The position numbers and the translations under genes were made by a program. Shown here piece by piece: positions 52,653 to 62,596 of a stretch of DNA of 64,000 nt; the first letter of the stretch is position 1; each line of letters starts with the position of its first letter. Source of the stretch: Euglena gracilis (Eukaryota > Euglenida > Euglenophyceae > Euglenales); the NCBI GenBank assembly GCA_039621445.1, contig CP154956.1:52135386-52199385 (forward strand), read 5' to 3'. Below the pieces are notes generated by a model. The model ran no database searches. It was not told the DNA's origin and saw only the letters and a program-made list of their open reading frames with translations.

Positions 52653-53040
52653 TTTGTGTTTGACTGCAAAAGGTGCAAGGGTGGAGTGTGGGATAGCCGC
52701 TGTTAACTAACACGGCCTCTGTCCTGAGACCTGGTGCTGTTGTAACACGGCCTCAAAGAACTGTGTTGCTAACCCAGCCTCTGTCCTGAGGCCTGGGTTA
52801 GCAACCCAGGCCTCAGGACAGAGACTGGGTTAGCAACACAGTTCTTGATATAAAGGCTGTGTTTATAGCAACATGGCTTTGGTCAAAGTCTGTGTTTCTA
52901 AACACAGACTTTGACGTGCTGAAGTCCGTGTTCAGAAACACAGACTTTGACCTAAGTCTGTTTTTCTAAACACGGACTCCGACCAAGAAAACTGTGTTCA
53001 CAATATTTGGACCCTGAAACATCCCAATGATGCAGAAATA
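52653..53040. repeat. Nested long palindromes
   Basis: 52756-52844 is a near-perfect hairpin with ~43-bp arms starting AAGAACTGTGTTGCTAACCC. 52880-52990 adds several GTCTGTGTTTCTAAACACAGAC-type palindromes. Related palindromes sit at 53945-54112 and 61868-62035. Confidence 0.85.
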
Positions 53041-53510
53041 AAGGAGGGGACACTTTGGGGTGGTGGGTGAATTTTTGGGCTTTGGCGCCTTCGGCGCCAA
53101 GAGAAAATGGCCCCTTTGAGGGGGGGGGGGAACAAATTTGCCAAAACGGCCATTGTGAGGGAGGACACTTTGGGGGGGGGGTCAATTTTTCGGCTTGCGC
53201 GCCTTCGGCGCCAAGAGAAAATGGCCACTTTGAGGGGGGGGGGAAACAAATTTGCCAAAACGGCCATTGTGAGGGAGGGGACACTTTTGGGGGGTCAATT
53301 TTTGGGCTTAGGCACCAAGAGAAAATGACCACTTTGAGGGGGGGGAACAAATTTGCCAAAACGGCAGGGAGGGGACACTTTGGGGGGGTCTATTTTTGGG
53401 CTTAGGCTCATTAGGCGCCAAGAGGAAATGACCACTTTGAGGGGGGGGACAAATTTGCCAAAAAAATTGACCACTCTGAGGGGGGGGGCACTTTGAGGGG
53501 GGGGTGAGGG
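53041..53510. repeat. ~95-115-bp tandem units with GGCGCC hairpin
   Basis: Units start near 53070, 53181, 53296 and 53390. Each has AATTTTTGGGCTT, a GCGCCTTCGGCGCCAAGAG hairpin (reduced in later units), GACCACTTTGAGGGGGGG and ACAAATTTGCCAAAACGG. The same units occur at 61145-61430. Confidence 0.85.
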
Positions 53511-54669
53511 TGTTTTTTTCTGTCCCAAGTGGCCCAGAGGGTGGTTCCCCAAAAATATCACCATACAAGGTTAGGTCATGTAACATCTGTGCTCATCAAC
53601 TTTTTGGAGCCTACCAAAGAACTCTTGGATCGTGGGTGCAGCGCCCAGAGCATTCTCATCAACGTTGCAAAGTGCAGCAGGCAAAATGGGTATGCAAAGG
53701 GAAGGAGACGATGTAATCTTGTGTCATCTTTCACATACGTTCCCATGTTTAACGGTAATGTTACTACTATTTCGAGAGGATTCTAGGTCGGAAGACCACA
53801 GACGGCGGCCAAAAGCTGCCCGGCGGCCACATACTCTTATTCCGAGGTTTCCGGCCGTCCCAGATCAGTGCAGCGGATCATAATTCGGCTTCGCTTTGTC
53901 CCAAAAATCTGTCGTCAGTCTGCCGTCCGTCGTCGAGGTTGAAAAACACAGACTTTGACCAAAGCCATGTTGCTTTATAAACACAGCCTTAAATAACTGC
54001 GTCTTAAACACATCACCTGAGTCTGCGTTTCCAAACGCAGACTCTGACCTGAGTCTGCGTTTCGAAACGCAGACTCAGGTCAGAGTCTGCGGTTAAGACG
54101 CAGTTCTTGATATAAAAATCCGTTTAAATCCCGACTAGGATCCCCCTCGGCCTGATTTACCATCCACCCCCCCCCATTATATACCCCCTGGGGGGGGGGA
54201 GGTACATAATGGGGGGGGACAGCATGCACCTGGCCTGCAGGCATGTCCCCCCATTGAATACCTTGCCCCCCCCATTGTGTACCTCCCCCCCATTGTACCT
54301 CCCACCCAATTTTGGCCTCCCGGGGGGAGGTACATAATGGGGGGGGTGGATGGTAAACCCAGAAAATCCCGTTTCAGCCCCCCCCCCAAACCAATTCCCG
54401 TTTTTGCCAGAGTGTCCCGTTCATGAGTCCTGCATGGGCCTTTGTCACGGGGCCCCCCAAATGTCACTTTTTTTTTGGCCCCCAAAGAAAAAAAATTGCC
54501 CCCCCCCCCGAAGTCCCTTTTTTTGGGCACCCGCCAGAAAGTTGCATTTTTTTGTCCGTCATTAGACCAACGCCCCAGCTGTGGACGCTGTCAAACCCTG
54601 GAAGTGAATGAAGTCTTTCCATTTGCAATTGTCCTGGCACCCAGGGTCTTTGGTTATTGGTCAAGGAGT
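53297..54669. repeat. Segmental duplication, left copy
   Basis: Nearly the same as 61222-62596. It includes a GC-balanced stretch 53575-53940 open in several frames, the palindromes at 53945-54112, and an ATGGGGGGG/GTACCTCCC-rich zone. No protein family is recognised. The match stops at GGTCAAGGAGTT (54669). Confidence 0.9.
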
Positions 54670-55300
54670 TATATCCGTGGACTGAGGCCCAAGACACACA
54701 CTGTGTCTCGTGGACTGAGTCCACGAGACACAGTGTGTGTCCCCGTGGACTGGGACACACACTGTGTCTCGTGGACTGAAAAATAAAAGGTGTTTGCCAG
54801 AAATGCGAGGTGTTCTACATCTAATGCAATGCAGCAGGGCAGTGGAAAGATGGTCACCGGACAACCGTGAGCTGTAACAGCTGAGAGACAGTTGGCGCGA
54901 ATTTGGAACAATGGTTGTCGGGACACGGAACGGCATAACGGACAACGAGGAGATGTAACGAGGAGCCCAGCGTTACGCCTTACTGACCAACACACGACTC
55001 ACAAATGCAGGACCCATGCTTTGGGGGACGCACCAGGTTAGCACACTTCCCTTTAGCACACGTCCCTTTTGGCTTCTCTTCCACCACGTTGGCCAACAAC
55101 GTACCGTGTATTGGGTCAACAGCAGGACTGGGACACACAATGTGTCTCGTGGACTGGCAGTCCACGAGACACATTGTGTGTCCTCGTGAACTGAAAATTT
55201 GACAAAAAAATCGCAAAAAAAATACGGGGTAGACATTGCGTGGCTAAGTTCCACGAGACACAGTGTGTGTCTTGGGCCTCTTAGTCAACGGAAATAGACA
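54670..55300. mobile_element. TIR element with GACACACTGTGTC palindromes
   Basis: About 45 bp at the left (TATCCGTGGACTGAGGCCCA, then AAGACACACACTGTGTCTCG) is the near-exact inverse complement of 55245-55297. Each arm contains a self-complementary CACACTGTGTC-type hairpin, and further ones lie at 54720-54770 and 55125-55195. Short minus-strand frames inside (54661-55254) are open; one has five clustered cysteines, but no family is recognised. It occupies the position where 62597-62690 lies in the other unit. Confidence 0.75.
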
Positions 55301-55344
55301 AAAATCGTCCATGTCACCCGGACACACCGTGTGTCCGGGTTATG

Positions 55345-56562
55345 GGCGCCGACATATGATTTCAAAGCTGTCTCTGTTCTCTGCAAAAACGGTTCCTTTG
55401 GTACCCCTCCCCCCCAACTGTCACTCCAGCCCACTGTGCCCAAATTGAACGAACTACAAACGTGAAGAGAAAGAGATCTAAAAGATCTAAACAACTCGAC
55501 GAACAACAACTCAGCGGACTGCATTTGCTTCTCACGAGGATTTTGTTCTGTTTTTGGTGTTCATTGGGTCGAATTTTTTTTACACCAGACACAGTGTGAA
55601 AAAAATTCAGGATTCTGGACAGAGGTGCGAAATCTTTTGTCCTTTTCTTGGCCAAAAAAAAAAGTCCACGTCGGTGCTACTCGCCACCCCATCCGACGTG
55701 CGTCTTCTGGGGGAACTCCCTCCGATGGGGGAATATCTGCCTGCTGGCAAGCCAAGTCAGACGAACAAATCTTTTTCCTCTGAAGGGGAAAAATTTTTTT
55801 TGTGCAGGTAGGGTAGATTCGATTAATCGATTAATCGACTAATCGTCTGTGGCCACCGATGAATCGAATTGTTCGGTGGGCGGTTCGGTCCACAAACAGG
55901 TGCACAGAAATAGGAGGACAACATCTCACCACCTCATGCAAAAAGACCCCATATCCCAATGTTCAAGACAGATGCTATAATGAAAACACACTGGCGTTTT
56001 TTTGTTTTTTAAAAAGAACGTTTTTTTTGTTTTTTATTAAAAAAAAAACGGGCAAAAAAAAGACAAAAAAAACAAAGGGGAAAATGATGGTCCAAATTTT
56101 GCCTTTGATCGCAAGGGTGAACCAATCGTAGCTCAAAATGACTTGAAAACCAATCCTTTTGGTTGTCTTCAACAAGAATGGTCAAAATAGGGCATTTTTC
56201 TGCCATTTTGGCTTGAAAAAAAAAAATTGCCCAAACCCCTCAATGCCGTTTTTTTTTTTTTTGAAAAAAACATGTGTTTTTTTTTTAAAAAAAACGTGTT
56301 TTTTTTTTATATCCCAAATTTGGTGTCTTTCTCTGACTGAGGATGGGCAAAAAAATCTAAAATTAAAGGCATTTTTTTTTGCCCTGGACCCTCAATGGCG
56401 TTTTTTTGTTTTTTTAAAAAAACATGTTTTTTTAAAAAAACGTGTTTTTTTTGACTTCGTTTTAAACGAAGTGCCACCTATGAATGAAAAATGTTCTTAC
56501 AACATGTCCATACATAACCCGGACACACGGTGTGTCCGGGTGACATGGACGATTTTTGTGTA
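55345..56562. repeat. Complex repeat module, copy A
   Basis: Order: a ~450-bp GC-balanced part starting CATATGATTTCAAAG (open on both strands, no family recognised); an ATTAATCG block (55804-55880); a homopolymer-rich zone of CGTTTTTT/AAAAAACG and ACATGT hairpins; the ACTTCGTTTTAAACGAAGT palindrome (56453); and a CCCGGACACACGGTGTGTCCGGG palindrome. Also at 56563-58115 and 62597-63945. Confidence 0.85.
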
Positions 56563-58120
56563 GTGGACCGAAGTTGAGATTTGAGAAGGGCCAAATGCAG
56601 TTTGAATTGCAAATACCTCTCCTGCTTGCCATCTAATTATCCGCCACATATGATTTCAAAGTTGTCTCTGTTCTCTGCAAAAACGGTTCCTTTGGTACCC
56701 CTCCCCCCCAACTGTCACTCCAGCCCACTGTGCCCAAATTGAACGAACTACAAACGTGAAGAGAAAGAGATCTAAAAGATCTAAACAACTCGACGAACAA
56801 CAACTCAGCGGACTGCATTTGCTTCTCACGAGGATTTTGTTCTGTTTTTGGTGTTCATTGGGTCGAATTTTTTTACACCAGACACAGTGTGAAAAAAAAT
56901 CAGGATTCTGGACAGAAGTGCGAAATCTTTTGTCCTTTTCTTGGCCAAAAAAAAAGTCCACGTCGGTGCTACTCGCCACCCCATCCGACGTGCGTCTTCT
57001 GGGGAAACTCCCTCCGATGGGGGAATATCTGCCTGCTGGCAAGCCAAGTCAGATGAACAATTTCTTTTCCTCTGAAGGCAAAAAAAATTTTTGTGCAGGT
57101 AGGGTAGATTCGATTAATCGATTAATCGACTAATCGTCTGTGGCCACCGATTAATCGAATCGTTCAGTGGGCGGAGATTAATTGGTCCACAAACAGGTGC
57201 ACAGAAATAGGAGGACAACATCTCACCACCTCATGCAAAAAGACCCCATATCCCAATGTTCAAGACAGATGCAAAAATGAAAACATAGCTGACGTTTTTT
57301 TGTCTTTCTAAGAAAAAACTTTTTTTTGTTTTTTATTAAACAAAAACGGGCAAAAAAAAGACAAAAAAAAACAAAGGGGAAAATGATGGTCCAAATTTTG
57401 CCTTTGATCGCAAGGGTGAACCAATAGTAGCTCAAATGACTTGAAACCGTGTTTCGGCCGATTTCGAGACATCAAAAGTCTTAAATCTTCGCCCAAAACA
57501 CGGTTTCAAACAAGAACAGTGCTTTGGGCAAAGGTTTTAGGGGGGCCCAGGGGCGACCACGGCGCCTTCGGCGCCGCGGTCCCCGCCCCTGGGCTCCCCC
57601 TAACTCTTGGCCCAAACACAGTTTTTGCCATAGAAAACAAATCCTTTTGGTTGTCTTCAACAAGAATGGTCAAAATAGGGCATTTTTCTGCCATTTTGGC
57701 TTGAAACCATTCCAAACTAGGTCCTTTTTTGACAGAGCGCGGGAACAAAAGGCAAATTTTATCTCGCAATCATCGACAAAGAGTGCAAGCAATGGGCAGT
57801 GATGAAAAGCCCAAACCCCTCAATGCCGTTTTTTTTTGAAAAAAACATGTGTTTTTTTATATATAAAAAACGTGTTTTTTTTACTTCGTTTTAAACGAAG
57901 TGCCAGCTATGGTTGAAATATCCCAAATTTGGTGTCTTTCTCTGACCGAGGATGGGCAAAAAAAGCTAATATTAAAAGCAAAATTCTTTTTGCCCTGGAC
58001 CCTCAATGGCGTTTTTTTTGTTTTTAAAAAAACATGTTTTTTTTAAAAAAAACGTGTTTTTTTTACTTCGTTTTAAACGAAGTGCCAGCTATGAATGAAA
58101 AATGTTCTTAAAACATGTCC
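56563..58120. repeat. Complex repeat module, copy B
   Basis: Starts GTGGACCGAAGTTGAGATTT. Same order as copy A, but with a ~200-bp insertion at 57441-57638, a changed segment at 57705-57805 and the hairpin ACTTCGTTTTAAACGAAGT twice (57883 and 58063). It ends where the tRNA-like sequence begins. Confidence 0.85.
57441..57638. mobile_element. Two-hairpin insertion in copy B
   Basis: Absent from copies A and C. First hairpin: GAAACCGTGTTT...AAACACGGTTTC. Second: ~55-bp arms around GACCACGGCGCCTTCGGCGC, carrying the shared central hairpin. No clear border repeat. Confidence 0.7.
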
Positions 58121-58191
58121 ATCCATGTAGCTGAGCAGTAGAGCGCGCGCTTCACAAGCTCGTGGTCGTGGGTTTGATCCCAACCGTGTAT
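58121..58191 (+). tRNA. tRNA-Val (CAC)-like
   Basis: 71 nt. Anticodon loop TTCACAA (58151-58157) gives CAC. B box GGTTTGATCC is present. One mismatch occurs in each of the D, anticodon and T stems, and the acceptor pairs at about six of seven including G-U. More likely a tRNA pseudogene or tRNA-derived repeat head than a working gene. It starts exactly where module copy B diverges from A and C. Confidence 0.5.
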
Positions 58192-58245
58192 GAGTTTTAC
58201 GCCAATTCGCACAGTTATTTTATCAACAAAAGTCGAACCGAAAAA

Positions 58246-58316
58246 AGACGAGGTGGGGATTGAACCCACGACCACAGGGTTAACGACCGCACACCCAACC
58301 ACTGGGCCATTCGCCT
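58246..58316 (-). tRNA. tRNA-Asn (GTT)-like
   Basis: Minus strand: acceptor AGGCGAA/CTCGTCT, D stem GCCC region, loop TCGTTAA with anticodon GTT, T arm GTGGG-TTCAATC-CCCAC perfect. The B box is canonical. Position 33 is C instead of U, and the anticodon stem has one C-C mismatch, so it may be a pseudogene. Confidence 0.5.
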
Positions 58317-58616
58317 TCTGATACCTTCCGAGCCAGGAAGAAGTAACGTGACCCCCCCCCTATACAGGGGGTAGCTTTAAATCGTAGGACACTTAATTCG
58401 GTTTGACATTTAAATCGGTCTGGATTAAATCCGTTTTAATCCAGCGAGGTTCGGGTTTCAGACCGGATTTAATCCAGCGAGTGAAACCGCTATCGAGGTA
58501 ACTCCTAATTTGCAAGCGACAGCTTGGAGCAAGGTCCCATACAGGGGAGTGTTTAAAAGCGGTTTAAAAGGTTCTTTTTAAAAGTCCGATGCACGACAAC
58601 CTTTTTCAACTTTTAG
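58317..58616. other. Spacer with TTTAATCC-rich motifs
   Basis: No gene. AATCCGGTTTTAATCCAGCGAG-like motifs repeat at 58420-58490 and again at 59885-59945. Confidence 0.5.
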
Positions 58617-59040
58617 GTATTGGAACTGATGTGATGTGGTCACTTTCGCACCCAACAACTTGACCACTGAAGTCAAGTCTATGGAGGCCGGGGGGCTCTG
58701 AGGGAAGCTGTCCCTCACTACAACCTTGGTTTCAACGTGAAGAACGTGTCTGTCAAGGATATTCGCCGTGGTTATGTGGCCTCGACACCAAGGAGGCTGC
58801 TGACTTCACTGCCCAGGTAAGCCTCTCTTCAATGTTTTTCTGTCTGGCTTGTTTCTTGTCTGTCGGCTGTTTTGTTCCTTTTCACATTCATGTTTCTTCA
58901 GTTCATCATTCTGAAGTACACGATCAGATTGTCAACGGTTATGCCCCCGTGCTGGAGTGCCACATTATCTGCAAGTTCACCATCCAGACGAAGATTGACT
59001 TGGGCCTTCCGTGGGGAACAATCAGGACTCAGGATTTGCC
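58617..59040 (+). pseudogene. EF-1alpha fragment, decayed
   Basis: Translation elongation factor 1-alpha delivers aminoacyl-tRNA to the ribosome. Exon-like 58617-58816 reads, across a frameshift near 58690, [17 protein letters not shown], then [19 protein letters not shown], then after a further frame change KEAADFTAQ. All match the C-terminal part of domain II and the start of domain III. A GT-AG intron follows (58817-58901, pyrimidine-rich before TTCAG). The next block gives FIILK and, one frame over, DQIVNGYAPVLECH and CKFTIQTKID. The His after NGYAPVLDCHT-type context is present, but residues are missing. The family is ~450 residues; only ~100 remain, with at least three frame disruptions. 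Upstream a TTTTAG acceptor-like site precedes the block. The intron's retention argues against a retrocopy. Confidence 0.88.
58817..58901 (+). other. Spliceosomal-type intron in the EF-1alpha remnant
   Basis: 85 nt, GCCCAG|GTAAGC at the 5' side and TTCTTCAG|TTCATC at the 3' side, T-rich throughout. The position between the AQ and the (V/F)IIL of EF-1alpha is clear from the flanking peptides. Confidence 0.85.
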
Positions 59041-59069
59041 AAGCAAATTCCCACAGGTGTTTTTGTTTG

Positions 59070-59310
59070 TCCTCCCAGATAGTCCCGTTTCAGCCCCCCC
59101 CCCACCCCCCGAACCAAGTCCCGTTTTTACCCCAGTTCTGCCCTCCAGAAAGTCCCGATCTGCCCCCCCCCCCGACATGAGTTCCTGCTTTGAGCCCCCC
59201 CCCCCGAATATGTCTACAGCCGTGGACGCTGTCAAACCCTGGAAGTGATGGTCCTGGCATCACCAGGTTATTCGTCAGGGAGTTGTGGACCGAAGTTGAG
59301 ATTTAAACTA
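59070..59310. repeat. Partial copy of the duplicated unit's right end
   Basis: GTCCCGTTTCAGCCCCCCC, CCCGTTTTT, GTGGACGCTGTCAAACCCTGG and GTTGTGGACCGAAGTTGAGATTT correspond, in order, to 54365-54669 and 62290-62610. The repeat adjoins the EF-1alpha remnant. Confidence 0.75.
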
Positions 59311-60176
59311 CTGATCGAACTGCAGTTTATTTGCACGAGCATTTCTGTTTTCAGTTCAATGGACAAAATTTTTGTACCAGACACATTGGATGATTTTGGA
59401 AAAAATGTTTACTTATCCGGAATTTTTTCTTTTTTTTCCAAATTTGAGGGACCTCCTTCCAGTCTGGTTTTTAAAGACCCCAGGGGGCCCAGGGTGAAAG
59501 TAAAGTCGTTTTCAACTGTTGCAGTTTTTTGTAATATAGCGCTGTTTGTTTCAGTTTCAGTGGGTTGTGTTTTTGCGCAAATTTGTGTTTTAATTTCCTG
59601 TGAACCTTTTCAATGGTGTTTGGCAAAATGTTCTTTCAAGCGGGCTTTGTCCAGGCTGGCTTGTTTTTTGAAAAGGCCTTGGGCGCACTGTGGGTAAATC
59701 ATCAATTGAACTGAATCTTTTTTTTGCACTTTTTCGTTTTTTCTGGGGATTCCAAATTTTTTTGATGTTTTGGGGGTGCAAAACTGTTTCCCCCCGGCAG
59801 CGAGTATCAAGTGCAGCCTGTTCGTTTGACTGAAAAGAGTTGCAAAAAAACGTCGCCCCCTGGCCATTTATCAGCCTTCATTGGCCCGAACCGAATTTAA
59901 TCCGCCGAGGTTTGGTTCCGAAACCGAATTTAATCCGAGCGCCTTTAATCCCTACGTATTAAGCACCCGGCGCCTTTAAACTACCCCCTGTATGGCACCC
60001 CCCCAGGAGCGTTTTGACCCCCCTGGCGACAATTAGGGGGGGGGGGTGACAATTAGGGGGGGGTACTCAATTTACCCTACATGTCCATGACCTCACTTTG
60101 CTTTGAATTGTTTTCCAAGAACAAATTGAAAAAGTGCACATCGCACAAATTTTTTGCAAGAAAATGACCAAACAGG
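59311..60176. other. Unassigned spacer
   Basis: No gene is supported. T-rich with short open frames. Confidence 0.45.
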
Positions 60177-60247
60177 GGGCGAACCAAGGATCGAACCCGG
60201 AACCATTGGGTTGTTAGCCCTGCGCTCTACCACTGAGCTATTCGCCT
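60177..60247 (-). tRNA. tRNA-Val (AAC)
   Basis: Minus strand, 71 nt. Acceptor AGGCGAA/TTCGCCC (six of seven), D stem GCTC/GAGC, loop CTAACAA with anticodon AAC, T stem CCGGG/CTTGG with canonical loop TTCGATC. A box TAGCTCAGTGG and B box GGTTCGATCC are canonical. The outer two anticodon-stem pairs are mismatched. It shares the GAAGGCGAAT start with the minus-strand sequence at 58316. Confidence 0.65.
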
Positions 60248-60344
60248 TCTGTCCTGTTAAACGTATTCTTTTTCCGAGGGCTCTCGCGCTATAAATTTTT
60301 TCTGTTGTTCGTTTGTGGATGTTGATTTTTTTGTTTTCCTTAAA

Positions 60345-60425
60345 TTGACCAATTAATTGTTAATCGTCTGACACCCCCCGATTAATCGCAATTAAATCGT
60401 TCGACTTCCCGAAACGATTAATTGG
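60345..60425. repeat. Diverged ATTAATCG block
   Basis: AATTAATTGTTAATCG and CCGATTAATCGCAATT around a G/C break, followed by CGATTAATTGG: a diverged relative of the block at 49858. Confidence 0.65.
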
Positions 60426-60539
60426 CACAACTCTACGCAAGACACCAGAAACGGAATTAAACCGACGAGGTTTTGACCCAACACGGAATTAAACCGCACG
60501 CTTTTAATCCCGTTTTATTAAGTACCTTGCGCTTTACCA

Positions 60540-61140
60540 AATGGGGGCCACCGGACGGGAATAGTTAGGGGGGGCATGTTTCCCCCCGACTTTTTTCTTC
60601 GTTATAGATATGCAAACGGGGAAAATGTCCATTTTGGGCCACTTTTGGCAAATCTTTTCCGAAGACATTCTCACTGACTCTCTAGGGGGGTTGGTACGCC
60701 GTGGCGAGGGGGTCCGAATAGGGGGGGGGGGGGGAGGGGGAAATGGCCGTAAAATGGCGTGGCGAGGGAGTCTCGGATGGGGGGGGGGGAGGGGTGTACC
60801 ATGGTTGCACAATGAAAAATGTGTTGGGTGGCGTGGCGAGGGGGTCCGGCTAGGGGGGGGGGGGGGGGGGGTAAATGGCGGGGCGAGCGCCTCGGAGGGG
60901 GGGGGGGGGGGGGGTACCAACCCCCCCTAAAAGTCAGTTCTGACTGTGTTTTATTCTGCTGCTCCCCCTCAGGCACAAGATCGGTTTCCTGAAATTTTGT
61001 ATTCCTTTTCACTTCCTGTTTGTGAGAAACTGTCCTTTTTTTCACTCTAAATAAAAAATTTCCTGTAAAGAAAAATTCCTCATGGAATATGGCAGCGTCC
61101 AGCAATGGCAAAGCATTTGCCAATTTGGTAAAGACAGGCC
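60540..61140 (-). repeat. Duplicated segment (right copy) with recombinase tail
   Basis: Matches 51190-51620. The minus strand contains RPVFTKLA, the recombinase C-terminal helix, and the following ~70 codons. At 61140 it jumps directly to sequence matching 53217, so about 1.6 kb including nearly all of the recombinase is absent here. Confidence 0.85.
60685..60927. mobile_element. G-rich TIR element at a TA site
   Basis: GGGGGGTTGGTAC and GTACCAACCCCCC(C) are exact inverted ends, flanked by TA on both sides (60683-60684 and 60928-60929). The duplicated segment at 51390 reads CTCTCTAAAAG straight through. Interior: three GGCGTGGCGAGGG(G/A)GTC units and long G runs. No gene. A Tc1/mariner-type target is inferred. 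Confidence 0.85.
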
Positions 61141-62596
61141 TGAAGAAAATGGCCACTTTGAGGGGGGGGAAACAAATTTACCAAAACGGCCATTGTGAGG
61201 GAGGGGACACTTTTGGGGGGGTCAATTTTTGGGCTTATGCGCCAAGAGAAAATGACCACTTTGAGGGGGGGGAACAAATTTGCCAAAACGGTAGGGAGGG
61301 GACACTTTGGGGGGGTCTATTTTTGGGCTTAGGCTCATTAGGCGCCAAGAGGAAATGACCACTTTGAGGGGGGGGGGACAAATTTGCCAAAAAATTTGAC
61401 CACTCTGAGGGGGGGGGCACTTTGAGGGGGGGTGAGGGTGTTTTTTTCTGTCCCAAGTGGCCCAGAGGGTGGTTCCCCAAAAATATCACCATACAAGGTT
61501 AGGTCATGTAACATCTGTGCTCATCAACTTTTTGGAGCCTACCAAAGAACTCTTGGATCGTGGGTGCAGCGCCCAGAGCATTCTCATCAACGTTGCAAAG
61601 TGCAGCAGGCAAAATGGGTATGCAAAGGGAAGGAGACGATGTAATCTTGTGTCATCTTTCACATACGTTCCCATGTTTAACGGTAATGTTACTACTATTT
61701 CGAGAGGATTCTAGGTCGGAAGACCACAGACGGCGGCCAAAAGCTGCCCGGCGGCCACATACTCTTATTCCGAGGTTTCCGGCCGTCCCAGATTAGTGCA
61801 GCGGATCATAATTCAGCTTCGCTTTGTCCCAAAAATCTGTCGTCAGTCTGCCGTCCGTCGTCGAGGTTGAAAAACACAGACTTTGACCAAAGCCATGTTG
61901 CTTTATAAACACAGCCTTAAATAACTGCGTCTTAAACGCATCACCTGAGTCTGCGTTTCCAAACGCAGACTCTGACCTGAGTCTGCGTTTCGAAACGCAG
62001 ACTCAGGTCAGAGTCTGCGGTTAAGACGCAGTTCTTGATATAAAAATCCGTTTAAATCCCGACTAGGATCCCCCTCGGCCTGATTTACCATCCACCCCCC
62101 CCATTATATACCCCCTGGGGGGGGGGGAGGTACATAATGGGGGGGGACAGCATGCACCTGGCCTGCAGGCATGTCCCCCCATTGAATACCTTGCCCCCCC
62201 CATTGTGTACCTCCCCCCCATTGTACCTCCCACCCAATTTTGGCCTCCCGGGGGGAGGTACATCATGGGGGGGGTGGATGGTAAACCCAGAAAGTCCCGT
62301 TTCAGCCCCCCCCCAAACCAATTCCCGTTTTTGCCAGAGTGTCCCGTTCATGAGTCCTGCATGGGCCTTTGTCACGGGGCCCCCCAAATGTCACTTTTTT
62401 TTGGCCCCCAAAGAAAAAAAATTGCCCCCCCCCCGAAGTCCCTTTTTTTGGGCACCCGCCAGAAAGTTGCATTTTTTTGTCCGTCATTAGACCAACGCCC
62501 CAGCTGTGGACGCTGTCAAACCCTGGAAGTGAATGAAGTCTTTCCATTTGCAATTGTCCTGGCACCCATGGTCTTTGGTTATTGGTCAAGGAGTTG
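61141..62596. repeat. Segmental duplication, right copy
   Basis: Partner of 53217-54669. It has the tandem hairpin units (61145-61430, three), the 61440-61860 open stretch, the palindromes at 61868-62035 and the GTACCTCCC zone. No protein family is recognised in it. Confidence 0.9.

Noticed and set aside
60534-60930. Proline-rich frame
   Set aside because: It is the translation of G runs inside the TA-site element.
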